A stretch of DNA of 64,000 nucleotides from Lachnospiraceae bacterium. Lineage in GTDB: Bacteria > Bacillota > Clostridia > Lachnospirales > Lachnospiraceae. The stretch lies in assembly GCA_024692905.1 (NCBI GenBank), contig JAILLY010000114.1, positions 1 to 64,000 on the forward strand, given 5' to 3'. A program made the position numbers and the translations under genes. Numbering within the stretch: the first letter of the stretch is position 1; the number at the start of each line of letters is the position of its first letter. Under the pieces are notes generated by a model. It was not told where the DNA came from. It ran no database searches and saw nothing but the letters and a program-made list of their open reading frames with translations. Of this stretch, positions 38,915-47,394 are shown piece by piece.

Positions 38915-40425
38915 TTCTTGTCACCTCCCGCTATTGATTTCATAACATTTTCTTCAGTGAGATTGTCACTGAGTTCATCTACCTTCTCACCGTCACGCAT
39001 GATGATCATACGTGTACAGGTACGGAGCATCTCGGCTATCTCGGATGAGATGAACATGATGCTCTTTCCTTCCTTGGCCAGTTCGAGTACAAGCTTCTGT
39101 ATCTCGGTCTTGGTTCCTACGTCGATACCTCTTGTAGGCTCGTCAAGGATAAGGAAATCCGGATTGGTTGCAAGCCATCTTGCAAGGATGACCTTCTGCT
39201 GGTTTCCGCCCGAGAGCTGCTTGACAAGCGTCTCGCGGTTCGGTGTCTTTATTGACAGAAGGCTTATGTATTTGTCGGCGATCTCGTTCTGCTGCGCCCT
39301 TGTCATAAGCTTGAACATACCGTTCTTGCTCTGGAGTGCCAGCATTATATTCTCCCTTATTGACAGGTCTTCAATGATACCTTCCGCCTTACGGTCATCG
39401 GGAAGCATTCCCATTCCGAGGTTCATTGCGTCAATAGGCTGGTTGATCTTAACATCTTTGTCCTTGACCTTGAGGGTTCCGGAATTGGCCTTATCCGCAC
39501 CGTATATGGCACGGGCAAGTTCGCTTCGTCCGCTTCCCAAAAGTCCGCCGACACCGACTACTTCGCCCTTGTGGATATCAAGGTCGAAAGGTTTGATCGT
39601 TCCGGTATGACCAAGACCCTTTGCCGAGATCTCAAGTTCATCCGAAATGGATTCGGCTTCATCGGTCTTTAAGGACTGAAGGTCGTCAAACGCCTTACCC
39701 ATCATGGCTGCAACAAGCTTAAGTCTGGGAAGATCTACTATGGGATATTCACCGACAAGCTTGCCGTTACGAAGTACCGTTATCCTGTCACAGACTTCAT
39801 ATACCTGTTCAAGGAAATGAGTTACGAATATGATGCCTACACCCTTGCTCTTTAACATGCGCATAACGTTGAAGAGCTTCTCAACCTCTTCATCATCCAG
39901 AGATGAAGTAGGCTCGTCGAGGATCAGAACCTTGCAGTCCATATCGACCGCGCGGGCAATCGCAACCATCTGCTGTATCGCCAGAGAATAGTTCTCGAGG
40001 TTTTTCTGAACATCAACAGCTATTCCCAGTTCATCCATTATTTTCTGCGCTCTTTCGGTGTAAGCCTTTCTGTCTATCGTACCGATCTTTGTAAGAGGTT
40101 CTCTGCCTATGAACAGATTCTCGGCAACAGACAGGTTCGGGCATAGATTGATCTCCTGATACACCGTGGAGATACCAACCTCCTGTGCATCCTTTGTGGA
40201 GTGGTTTCTTACGGGTTCAGCTATGCCGTCTACATGTATCTCACCCTGCTCAAAATCATTGATACCGGTGAGACATTTTATAAGAGTTGATTTACCGGCG
40301 CCGTTCTCGCCCATAAGGGCATGTATCTCGCCCTTGCGAAGGGTAAAATCAACACGATCCAGAGCCTTAACCCCGGGGAAAGTCATTGAAATCTGCCTCG
40401 CAGTCAAAACTACATTATCTTCCAC
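38911..40425 (-). CDS. ytfR: Sugar ABC transporter, tandem ATP-binding protein (YtfR-like)
   Basis: 504 residues, two ABC domains as in RbsA/MglA. Domain 1: Walker A GENGAGKSTLIKC (about 38-46), Walker B VLILDEPTSSLD. Domain 2: a degenerate Walker A (GLLGSGRSELARAI), LSGGNQQKVILARWL and FLILDEPTRGIDVG. The signature motif in domain 1 reads NYSLAIQQMVAIAR, in the usual atypical form of this family. It energises the YtfT/YjfF channel on the inner membrane face. Confidence 0.93.
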   Translation of the reverse strand: MEDNVVLTARQISMTFPGVKALDRVDFTLRKGEIHALMGENGAGKSTLIKCLTGINDFEQGEIHVDGIAEPVRNHSTKDAQEVGISTVYQEINLCPNLSVAENLFIGREPLTKIGTIDRKAYTERAQKIMDELGIAVDVQKNLENYSLAIQQMVAIARAVDMDCKVLILDEPTSSLDDEEVEKLFNVMRMLKSKGVGIIFVTHFLEQVYEVCDRITVLRNGKLVGEYPIVDLPRLKLVAAMMGKAFDDLQSLKTDEAESISDELEISAKGLGHTGTIKPFDLDIHKGEVVGVGGLLGSGRSELARAIYGADKANSGTLKVKDKDVKINQPIDAMNLGMGMLPDDRKAEGIIEDLSIRENIMLALQSKNGMFKLMTRAQQNEIADKYISLLSIKTPNRETLVKQLSGGNQQKVILARWLATNPDFLILDEPTRGIDVGTKTEIQKLVLELAKEGKSIMFISSEIAEMLRTCTRMIIMRDGEKVDELSDNLTEENVMKSIAGGDKK

Positions 40426-40451
40426 GATCTGTTCCTCCGTTTGTTATTAAA

Positions 40452-40481
40452 AAGGGAAGGGAGTAAGAAACTCCCTCCCCT
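40452..40481 (-). terminator. Intercistronic terminator-like hairpin between ytfQ and ytfR
   Basis: Minus strand: AGGGGAGGGAG pairs with CTCCCTTCCCT (one G-T pair) around TTTCTTA, followed by T run. It probably lets the binding protein be made in excess over the transporter genes and protects its mRNA end. Confidence 0.75.
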
Positions 40482-40503
40482 GATATTACATATAAACTGA
40501 TAA

Positions 40504-41628
40504 TTAGTACTGAGCTTCGATTACAGCATCGGTAACTTCAGTCATTGACTGAGCATTTCCGTCTACTGAGAAGTCTACGATCTGATCCTTAAGAGCATAC
40601 CAGTTATCGGGAACAAGGATCTGAGCCTCAGGAGTGCCACCTGACTGAAGAGTCTGGATAACCTTCTCAACAGTGGGAGCTGCAAGAGGATTACACTCGA
40701 AATCAGCCGTGATCTTGCCTGCCTGAACTTCCTTAAGACCTGCGGTACAAGCATCGTAAGAGATAAGGATTACATCGTTGCCCGGGCCATACTTAACGCC
40801 TGCGTTATCCATAGCGGTCATAGCACCGAATGCTTCGTTATCGTTCTCACAGATTACTACGTTGAACTTGCCTGCATATGACTTACAGAAGGACTCCATA
40901 ACTTCCTGGCCGCCTGCCTCGGTGAAGTCACCGGTCTGAGCGTCAAGCTCGTTCCAACCTTCAGCCTTAGCGATCTCTCTGAAGCCATCGGTACGTCCGA
41001 TCTGAGCTGATGAACCGGTGGTACCCTGGATTATAAGGTAGTTGATCTCGCTGATGCCCTGCTTAGCTGCATAAGCCTTGAGCCATTCGCCTGCTGCCTT
41101 ACCTTCTGTAAGGAAGTCAGAACCTACCCATGATACATACTTGTCAGAATCATCGATGGTACGGTCGATAACGATAACAGGGATACCTGCTTCTTCACAC
41201 TCGCCGAGAACCGTGTCCCAACCGGTTGAAACGATGGGGTCGATGATGATGTAGTCAACATCCTGCTCGATGAAGGACCTTACTGCCTCGAGCTGAGCTG
41301 CTGAATCATTGTCACAGTCAACAAAGCTTAAGTTGTAGCCGTTTGCCTCTGAGAAAACGTCCTGGCAGGACTTGGTTGAAGCTGTACGCCAGTCAGACTC
41401 ATGACCAACCTGTGCGAAACCTACGCTGATAAGGCCGCCTGCTTCCTCTGCTGCAGGAGCTTCCTCTGCGGGAGCTTCTTCTGCGGGTGCTTCAGCTTCT
41501 TCCTTAGCGGGTGCTTCAGCTGCGGGTGCTTCCGGAGCGGGAGCGGGAGCTGCTGCCTGTCCGCCGCAAGCGGTAAGACCGGCGATCATAACAGCTGCAA
41601 GAACTGATGCCAATACTTTCTTCTTCAT
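40504..41628 (-). CDS. ytfQ: Sugar-binding lipoprotein (YtfQ-like, galactofuranose type)
   Basis: 374 residues. Lipoprotein signal peptide with LTAC lipobox (Cys at about 21). It is followed by a low-complexity Ala/Pro/Glu linker (about 25-65, repeats of EEAPA), typical of Gram-positive surface lipoproteins. The binding fold follows: GFAQVGHESDWRTASTKS, YIIIDPIVSTGWDTVL, IDRTIDD, CENDNEAFGAMTAMDNAG, DFECNPLAAPTVEKV. Relatives bind galactofuranose; other sugars are possible. It is first in the transport operon, with a TCTTGA-17-TATAAC promoter-like pair upstream. Confidence 0.92.
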   Translation of the reverse strand: MKKKVLASVLAAVMIAGLTACGGQAAAPAPAPEAPAAEAPAKEEAEAPAEEAPAEEAPAAEEAGGLISVGFAQVGHESDWRTASTKSCQDVFSEANGYNLSFVDCDNDSAAQLEAVRSFIEQDVDYIIIDPIVSTGWDTVLGECEEAGIPVIVIDRTIDDSDKYVSWVGSDFLTEGKAAGEWLKAYAAKQGISEINYLIIQGTTGSSAQIGRTDGFREIAKAEGWNELDAQTGDFTEAGGQEVMESFCKSYAGKFNVVICENDNEAFGAMTAMDNAGVKYGPGNDVILISYDACTAGLKEVQAGKITADFECNPLAAPTVEKVIQTLQSGGTPEAQILVPDNWYALKDQIVDFSVDGNAQSMTEVTDAVIEAQY

Positions 41629-41726
41629 AATTCTCTCTCCTATCTAATAAATATTACACAAAGGCCTATTCCTTTGATGGTTATATTCTATGACTGAAAA
41701 TTTCAAGAATAAATAAAGAAAAATCA

Positions 41727-41765
41727 GCGGATGTTGTTTTTTTTTATCAACACATCCGCCAAAGT
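41727..41765 (-). terminator. Intrinsic terminator after the sensor kinase
   Basis: Minus strand: GCGGAT-GT-GTTG pairs with CAACATCCGC (2-base bulge) around an A-rich loop, followed by TGATTTTTC. It separates the two-component genes from the ytfQ promoter. Confidence 0.75.
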
Positions 41766-41794
41766 TTGATTTTTTAATATTTTGTTTGAAATTA

Positions 41795-43261
41795 TTATGA
41801 CAGGGGGAGAAGTATGGTCACCGTTGTACCCTCTCCATAGGTACTGTCTATATGGATCCCGTATCTTTGACCGTACTTGAGCTTTATACGCTCGTTTACG
41901 TTGCTGAGTCCGAACAGTTCACCCGAGACCCCTCCTTTTTCGGGCTGTCCGTTCTCGGAGATATCGGTATTTATGCGGTTGCTTATGAGCTTAAGCCTTT
42001 CTTCCGTCATCCCGATACCGTTATCTTCTATATATAAGTAGATACACTTGTTTTCACTCTTGCCCGTGATACGTATCTTTCCCATCCCGCGTTTGTTCTT
42101 GATGCCGTGGTAAAGGGCATTTTCGACAAGCGGCTGCAGGGTTATCTTCGGTATGGGAGAATCATACAGTTCCTGCGGTACTTCGATCGAATAATCAAGG
42201 ATATCCTGATATCTTACCTGCTGGATCTCAAGATAGCTGCGCACATGATCGAGCTCATCGCGGACTGTGACCTCATCCTTTCCCTGACCGAGGCTGGTCC
42301 TGAAGAACTTTGACAGGCTGCCGACCATACTGACGACCCTTGTCTGGTCATTGGCTTCGGCAAGCCATACTATCGTATCCAGCGTATTATACAGAAAATG
42401 CGGGTTTATCTGGGCCTGCAGCAGCTCAAGTTCCGCCTTTCTTAAGCTTTCCTGCTCAATACGGACCTGGTTGAGCAGGTGGCTCAGCCTGTCTATCATC
42501 TCATTGAACGAAGTACTCAGTATGCCTATCTCGGATCCTATATCTATCTCGGAACGGACGCTTAAGTCGCCCCTTGATACCTTTTCCGTTATCTTACTCA
42601 ATTCCCTGACAGGCTTGGTTATTGACTGGGATATCGCATAAGATATGAAGATGAACAGCAGTACCACCGCTATCGCGGCGATTATGCTGTATGAAAATAC
42701 CTTATTATAGAAGTTATTTATCTCGGCCCTTGACTGTCTTATATCCTGAAGCTCGTAATAGATGAACTGAAGTATGGTCTCACGGACAAGATAGGTAACT
42801 ATCTGTACATCGTTTTCCCATATTTCGATGTTTTCCTCGTATTTATCGCCATCGGCAAGGTTCTTTTCTATACGGGAGGCATAAGTCCCGAGGTTCCTCA
42901 GATATTTGCGTACATCCTCAAGCCTTGCGGCGTTTTCGTTATTGACGTTCCCGTTCTTGCTCAACTCATCTACGACAGCCGTTGCTTCCGAGAGCATGGT
43001 GTTTAATTCCGAGTCGGCAAATGACTTGGATTCAACTATCACAAGATATATCTCGTAATCAAAATCCTTTTTAAAGTCAAGGGAAAACTGGCTTGCCTTG
43101 TCCACATCGTTGATAAGCTCGTCATACCGCTTGTTCTGGACACTTAACGTGTACAGTATGATACACGTAAATATAACGACAGGCAGTGTGACTATGATAT
43201 ATGAAGCCCTTATCCTGGTTGCAAGGGATATATTCTTCAAAAAAGGCTTAAGAGACTTCAT
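41795..43261 (-). CDS. Sensor histidine kinase (YesM/LytS-like, HPK7 type)
   Basis: 488 residues. Two membrane helices (about 18-38 and 190-212) border an extracytoplasmic helical sensor region (40-188). Next come HAMP (about 214-265) and the His_kinase domain with the phospho-acceptor His in QAQINPHFLYNTLDTIVWL. A HATPase_c domain follows with VENALYHGIKN (N box) and DNGIGMTEERL (G1). It overlaps the response regulator gene by 14 bases. The class typically senses extracellular sugars, often through a binding-protein partner; the extra YtfQ-type protein at 35700-36758 is a candidate for that. Confidence 0.92.
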   Translation of the reverse strand: MKSLKPFLKNISLATRIRASYIIVTLPVVIFTCIILYTLSVQNKRYDELINDVDKASQFSLDFKKDFDYEIYLVIVESKSFADSELNTMLSEATAVVDELSKNGNVNNENAARLEDVRKYLRNLGTYASRIEKNLADGDKYEENIEIWENDVQIVTYLVRETILQFIYYELQDIRQSRAEINNFYNKVFSYSIIAAIAVVLLFIFISYAISQSITKPVRELSKITEKVSRGDLSVRSEIDIGSEIGILSTSFNEMIDRLSHLLNQVRIEQESLRKAELELLQAQINPHFLYNTLDTIVWLAEANDQTRVVSMVGSLSKFFRTSLGQGKDEVTVRDELDHVRSYLEIQQVRYQDILDYSIEVPQELYDSPIPKITLQPLVENALYHGIKNKRGMGKIRITGKSENKCIYLYIEDNGIGMTEERLKLISNRINTDISENGQPEKGGVSGELFGLSNVNERIKLKYGQRYGIHIDSTYGEGTTVTILLPLS

Positions 43262-44891
43262 TGTCCGACGGTTCCTCCTGAGTATGCCCGCTGCTTCGGT
43301 ACTGCGTGGGAGTCATGCCCTGGGTCTTCTTGAAAAGATATGAGAAATAATGGGGATCCCTGTATCCGACCTCCTCGCTTATATCAACGCTCTTCTTTGA
43401 CGTGCACCTTAACAGCTCCTTGGCCTTATCCATACGATAATCCGTAAGATATTTGATAAATGTCTTGCCGGTCTGGGCACTGAATATCATGCTCAGATGG
43501 TTCGGAGAAAAATTAACGTAGCTTGCGAGCGTATTTAAGGAAAGTTCACCGTCCGCGTAATGCTTGTCTATGTATGACTTTACCTCATCTATGATATCCG
43601 AATATCTGTTAAGAGCCTGATTGTCCCTTAACTCTATGGCCGACTTTATCAGTTCGCAGATGTAGGTCCTTGTCTTCTCCGTATCGGCAAGATCGCCCGT
43701 TGATACATCAAAAGGCCTGACGGATGAACGGTCAAGCGAACGCTCGTCAAGAAAGGCAGCCACCGCAAAATATACATCCGCAGCTATATACTGCCTGAAA
43801 ATGCTCGAGTTCAGTGCACTCTCGCCAAGCTCGGCAAAAAACTCATCCACATAGTAGACGACCTCGGAAACAGTGCCCTTCTTAAGGAATTCCTTGATGC
43901 GGCTGCGGTCAAGATAGCTGGGATCAACGCTGTTTAAGTTAAACTCCTCCCTGGGATAGACCTCTTCCTTATTTACGATCTCGGAATAATAGAATATCCT
44001 GCTTGTGTCGGTCATATACCTGTGAGCATAGGCATGTGAAGCCTTCTCGTAGGATTCGTGTATCTGCGTAAGGCGGGTGACTCCGACGCCGACGCCCCCG
44101 TAATAATTTACATATCCGTATTCGGACATCACATCGAGAACCTTTTTTATGCTCTCCTTTACGATCTCATCAAGCTGTTCCGGCGTATCGGCCTTGAATA
44201 TCACGGCCTTACCCTCTATCGTCCTGTCAAATATGATGGCATTCTCTTCCTCTAAGATGGTCTGGAGACGTTCATATATGGTAACGACACTGTCGGAATA
44301 TTCGTCTTCCTCATGATGGGTTGAAATTGCCTTGAACAGAAATACACTGTATGCACCCGCCGAAACGTCTATGGACAGCTTGTTTGCAAGCTCTATGATC
44401 TCGCCCGCGCTGTGGCTTCCCTCGGCGATACGCTTAAAGAGTTCGGTCCTTTCCTTAAGCGAATTTTCGGCCATTTCCTTGGTATATAACTCCATAAGCC
44501 TGCGTTCCTGCTTATTGTTCTCAACCTTAACGGCAAGCCTTTCAAGCTCTGCGAGAAGCTCGTCGCCGCTTATGGGTTTGTTAAGATAATGGGCTACTCC
44601 TATCGCTATAGCTTCCCTGGCATAATCGAATTCCGCGTATCCGGACAGGATGACGATCTCCATCCACGGAAATTCCTTTTTTATCAGACGGCTTAACTCA
44701 AGCCCGTCCATGAAAGGCATACGTATATCGGTTATGACGATATCCGGCTTTAACTTCTGTATCATCGGAAGGGCAAGCTCTCCGTCCGAAGCCTCCCCGA
44801 CAAATTCATATCCGTGGGCAGCCCAGTCTATATTGTTCTTAATGCCTTCCCTTACAACATATTCATCTTCGGCAAGAAATACTTTAAGCAT
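43248..44891 (-). CDS. AraC-family response regulator (YesN-like)
   Basis: 547 residues. N-terminal receiver (1-120) with LAEDEYVVREG, phospho-Asp in PDIVITDIRMPFMDG and the Lys of NKPI. A long middle region (125-430) of unassigned fold follows, and then a C-terminal AraC-type double HTH (about 440-535: LNTLASYVNFSPNHLSMIFSAQTGKTFIKYLTDYRMDKAKELL, YRDPHYFSYLFKKTQGMTPTQYR, shown in parts). It probably activates the transport operon just downstream (ytfQRT-yjfF-second binding protein). It is divergent from the epimerase gene across an 84-base gap. Confidence 0.92.
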   Translation of the reverse strand: MLKVFLAEDEYVVREGIKNNIDWAAHGYEFVGEASDGELALPMIQKLKPDIVITDIRMPFMDGLELSRLIKKEFPWMEIVILSGYAEFDYAREAIAIGVAHYLNKPISGDELLAELERLAVKVENNKQERRLMELYTKEMAENSLKERTELFKRIAEGSHSAGEIIELANKLSIDVSAGAYSVFLFKAISTHHEEDEYSDSVVTIYERLQTILEEENAIIFDRTIEGKAVIFKADTPEQLDEIVKESIKKVLDVMSEYGYVNYYGGVGVGVTRLTQIHESYEKASHAYAHRYMTDTSRIFYYSEIVNKEEVYPREEFNLNSVDPSYLDRSRIKEFLKKGTVSEVVYYVDEFFAELGESALNSSIFRQYIAADVYFAVAAFLDERSLDRSSVRPFDVSTGDLADTEKTRTYICELIKSAIELRDNQALNRYSDIIDEVKSYIDKHYADGELSLNTLASYVNFSPNHLSMIFSAQTGKTFIKYLTDYRMDKAKELLRCTSKKSVDISEEVGYRDPHYFSYLFKKTQGMTPTQYRSSGHTQEEPSDNEVS

Positions 44892-44963
44892 CTTTAAACT
44901 CCCGTTATTATCATATGACTTTATACATTATACATTATCAAACACATAAAAGTACAGATATGG

Positions 44964-44975
44964 TATTATCATCAT
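44964..44975 (+). promoter_or_regulatory. Candidate -10 box for a leaderless epimerase transcript
   Basis: TATTAT at 44964-44969 sits so that a normal start site (about 7 bases downstream) falls on the ATG at 44976. No Shine-Dalgarno sequence precedes that ATG. The -35 region is poor. Confidence 0.4.
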
Positions 44976-45905
44976 ATGAACATACTGATCATGGGCGGAA
45001 GCTACTTCTTCGGACGCTGGTTTCTGCAATACGCACATACCGGACATAAGATAACGGTGATAAACCGGGGGAACATACCGGTCGGGCTTGATGGAGTCAC
45101 CGAACTTAAGGCAGACAGGCGCATAGATTCAGGGTTATGTAAACTTAATCCCGGACGATTCGATGCCGTCATTGACTTCTGCGCTTACGAGCCCGGGGAC
45201 ATAAGCCGGATAACGGGGCTTTTAAAGGAAGCCCCTCCCGAAAGATACATATTCATAAGCACCGTGGATGTTTATAAAAAAGGGACCGGCCGTTTGCTTG
45301 ACAGCCAGGCTCCTCTTGCAGATCCTGCGGTTCTTTCCGGTGATGAAGGCAGTTATATCGGAGGCAAGATAAGCCTTGAACATGAGCTTAGGAGCGAATG
45401 CGCAAAATACGGGATAAAGCCCGTATCCGTACGGCCTGCGATCCTCTACGGTCCGGCTGACTACTCGCCCCGCGTGAACCTGTATTTTGACTGGATAGAA
45501 AAAGCGGGGCAGATAATCCACCCCGTTGATGCCGACGGTTTCTTTCAGATGATATATGTTAAAGATGCCGCAAGGATGCTCCTTGCACTCTGCGAGCTTC
45601 CGTTAAGCGGACTTGATGATGCATATAATCTGTGCACGGATGAGATCATCACCTATGATATATTTGAAAATGCGCTCGTCCGGGCACTTGATCTCTCGGG
45701 GACCGGGATCACGTTTTCAAAGGTCCCTGTTACCGTGGATACTGTACTTAAGCAGGATATACCGCTGCCCTTTCCCCTAACCGCACAGTATTCGGAAAAG
45801 TATAAAAGTTCAATGGCTTTTTGTAAGGATATACCCATAACCCCGCTTGAAGAGGGGCTTCTTTCCTGTTTAAGGAGTCGTCCTATAACAGGGAATACCC
45901 CATAA
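44976..45905 (+). CDS. NAD-dependent epimerase/dehydratase-family protein
   Basis: 309 residues, atypical extended SDR fold. The N-terminal NAD motif is GGSYFFGRWF, a variant of GxxGxxG; VINRG follows strand 2, where a polar group fits NAD(P). The catalytic pair Y-x-x-x-K is YIGGK (about 129-133), with ISTVD in the Ser position. The sequence resembles a branch often annotated as UDP-sugar or isoflavone-reductase-like epimerases, but the substrate is not clear. It ends overlapping the 3' end of gltD on the opposite strand by 23 bases. The apparent lack of a ribosome site is unusual here. Confidence 0.82.
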   Translation: MNILIMGGSYFFGRWFLQYAHTGHKITVINRGNIPVGLDGVTELKADRRIDSGLCKLNPGRFDAVIDFCAYEPGDISRITGLLKEAPPERYIFISTVDVYKKGTGRLLDSQAPLADPAVLSGDEGSYIGGKISLEHELRSECAKYGIKPVSVRPAILYGPADYSPRVNLYFDWIEKAGQIIHPVDADGFFQMIYVKDAARMLLALCELPLSGLDDAYNLCTDEIITYDIFENALVRALDLSGTGITFSKVPVTVDTVLKQDIPLPFPLTAQYSEKYKSSMAFCKDIPITPLEEGLLSCLRSRPITGNTP

Positions 45906-47391
45906 GAGATTCATCAACGGCCCTTGCGGCATTCCTTCCTTCGCTTATCGCCCATACCACGAGTGACTGTCCCCTGTGCATATCTCCCGCCGTAAAGACA
46001 TTTTTGCGGCTGGTCGCATAACCGCCTTCATCCGTGGCTACGTTCGTCCGCTTATCAACGTCCACCTTAAAGGCCTTCGTGACATATTCCTGCGAACCCA
46101 GAAAACCTGCCGCTATCAGTACGATATCGGCCTTTAATATTTCTTCCGTTCCTTTAACGGGCTCCATCTTCATCCGGCCCGAAGCTTCGTCCTTCTTTGC
46201 TTCAAGCTTAACGGTCCTTACCCCCGTAAGTTTACCCTTTTTATCCTTTATAAACTCCGTTGCCGTAGTCTGATAAACCCTCGGATCGCTCCCGAATAAA
46301 CAGATCGCCTCCTCCTGGCCGTAATCTGTCTTAAGGACCTTAGGCCATTCGGGCCAGGGATTGGATGCCGCTCTTTTCTCACACGGGCAGGGCATCATCT
46401 CAAGCTGGACGACCCCTGATGCTCCAAGCCTTATCGATGTTCCGACACAGTCATTTCCGGTATCTCCTCCGCCTATGACCACAACGTTTTTGCCCTTCAG
46501 GGAACCGAAGGAATAATCTTCTTTATCCATGCATTTAACATGATCGTAACCTGAATCCATTATTGCCTTTGATACTTCTGTAAGAAAGTCAACGGCAAAA
46601 TATATGCCCTTTGCATCCCTTCCCGGAACGCCTATATCCCTCGGATTGGCTGCACCGCATGCGAGTATGACTCTGTCATATTCCTTAAGCAGGCTTTCGG
46701 GATCGATATCCTTTCCGACATCCGAATCATATTTGAATACGATGCCGCTTTCCTCCATAAGCTTTATCCGCCTGTCGATGATCCTTTTATCAAGCTTCAT
46801 ATTGGGGATACCGTATCTTAACAGACCTCCCGCCCGGTCCCTTCTTTCAAACACGGTCACGAGATGACCCCTGCTGTTTAACCAGTAGGCCGCCGAAAGA
46901 CCGGACGGACCGCTTCCTATGACCGCGACCTTCTTACCGGTCCTGACCGAAGGGACGTCAGGTTTGATAAGTCCGTTCTTAAAAGCATACTCTATGACTG
47001 TTCTCTCATTTTCCCTGGTCGAAACGGGTGCCGAATGAACGCCGGCGGTACAGGCAGCTTCGCACAGCGCGGGACATACCCTTGAAGTAAATTCCGGGAA
47101 ACAGTGAGTCTTTTTGAGCCTTATATAGGCCTGCTCATAATTTCCGTGGTACACATGATCGTTTATATCGGGAACGAGGTTATGGAGCGGACATCCCGAT
47201 GCCATTCCCGCTATCATGACTCCGGCCTGGCAGAAGGGCACTCCGCAGGACATGCATCTCGCACCCTGGAGCCTCTGCTCCTTCTCCGGCAGCAGCCCGT
47301 GAAACTCGTCAAAGTCATTTATCCTTGTTTTTGCATCTCTCACGGGGCCTTCTTTTCGCTCGTATTCCAAAAATCCGGTAGGTTTACCCAT
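45883..47391 (-). CDS. gltD: Glutamate synthase small subunit
   Basis: Passes electrons from NAD(P)H to GltB. 502 residues: N-terminal Fe-S region with cysteines in ARCMSCGVPFC and the spaced CPLHN, CPALCEAAC (two 4Fe-4S), FAD-binding VAVIGSGPSGLSAAYWL (about 150), NAD(P)H-binding VVVIGGGDTGNDCVGTS (about 300), and a C-terminal FAD end GDMHRGQSLVVWAISEGR. It starts three bases after gltB stops (AAGGAGG upstream). The 3' end overlaps the convergent epimerase. Confidence 0.96.
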   Translation of the reverse strand: MGKPTGFLEYERKEGPVRDAKTRINDFDEFHGLLPEKEQRLQGARCMSCGVPFCQAGVMIAGMASGCPLHNLVPDINDHVYHGNYEQAYIRLKKTHCFPEFTSRVCPALCEAACTAGVHSAPVSTRENERTVIEYAFKNGLIKPDVPSVRTGKKVAVIGSGPSGLSAAYWLNSRGHLVTVFERRDRAGGLLRYGIPNMKLDKRIIDRRIKLMEESGIVFKYDSDVGKDIDPESLLKEYDRVILACGAANPRDIGVPGRDAKGIYFAVDFLTEVSKAIMDSGYDHVKCMDKEDYSFGSLKGKNVVVIGGGDTGNDCVGTSIRLGASGVVQLEMMPCPCEKRAASNPWPEWPKVLKTDYGQEEAICLFGSDPRVYQTTATEFIKDKKGKLTGVRTVKLEAKKDEASGRMKMEPVKGTEEILKADIVLIAAGFLGSQEYVTKAFKVDVDKRTNVATDEGGYATSRKNVFTAGDMHRGQSLVVWAISEGRNAARAVDESLMGYSLL

Positions 47392-47394
47392 ACG

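Noticed and set aside
41440..41560. Surface adhesin repeats in the YtfQ gene
   Set aside because: The Ala/Pro/Glu repeats are a normal flexible linker after the lipid-attached cysteine of Gram-positive binding proteins.
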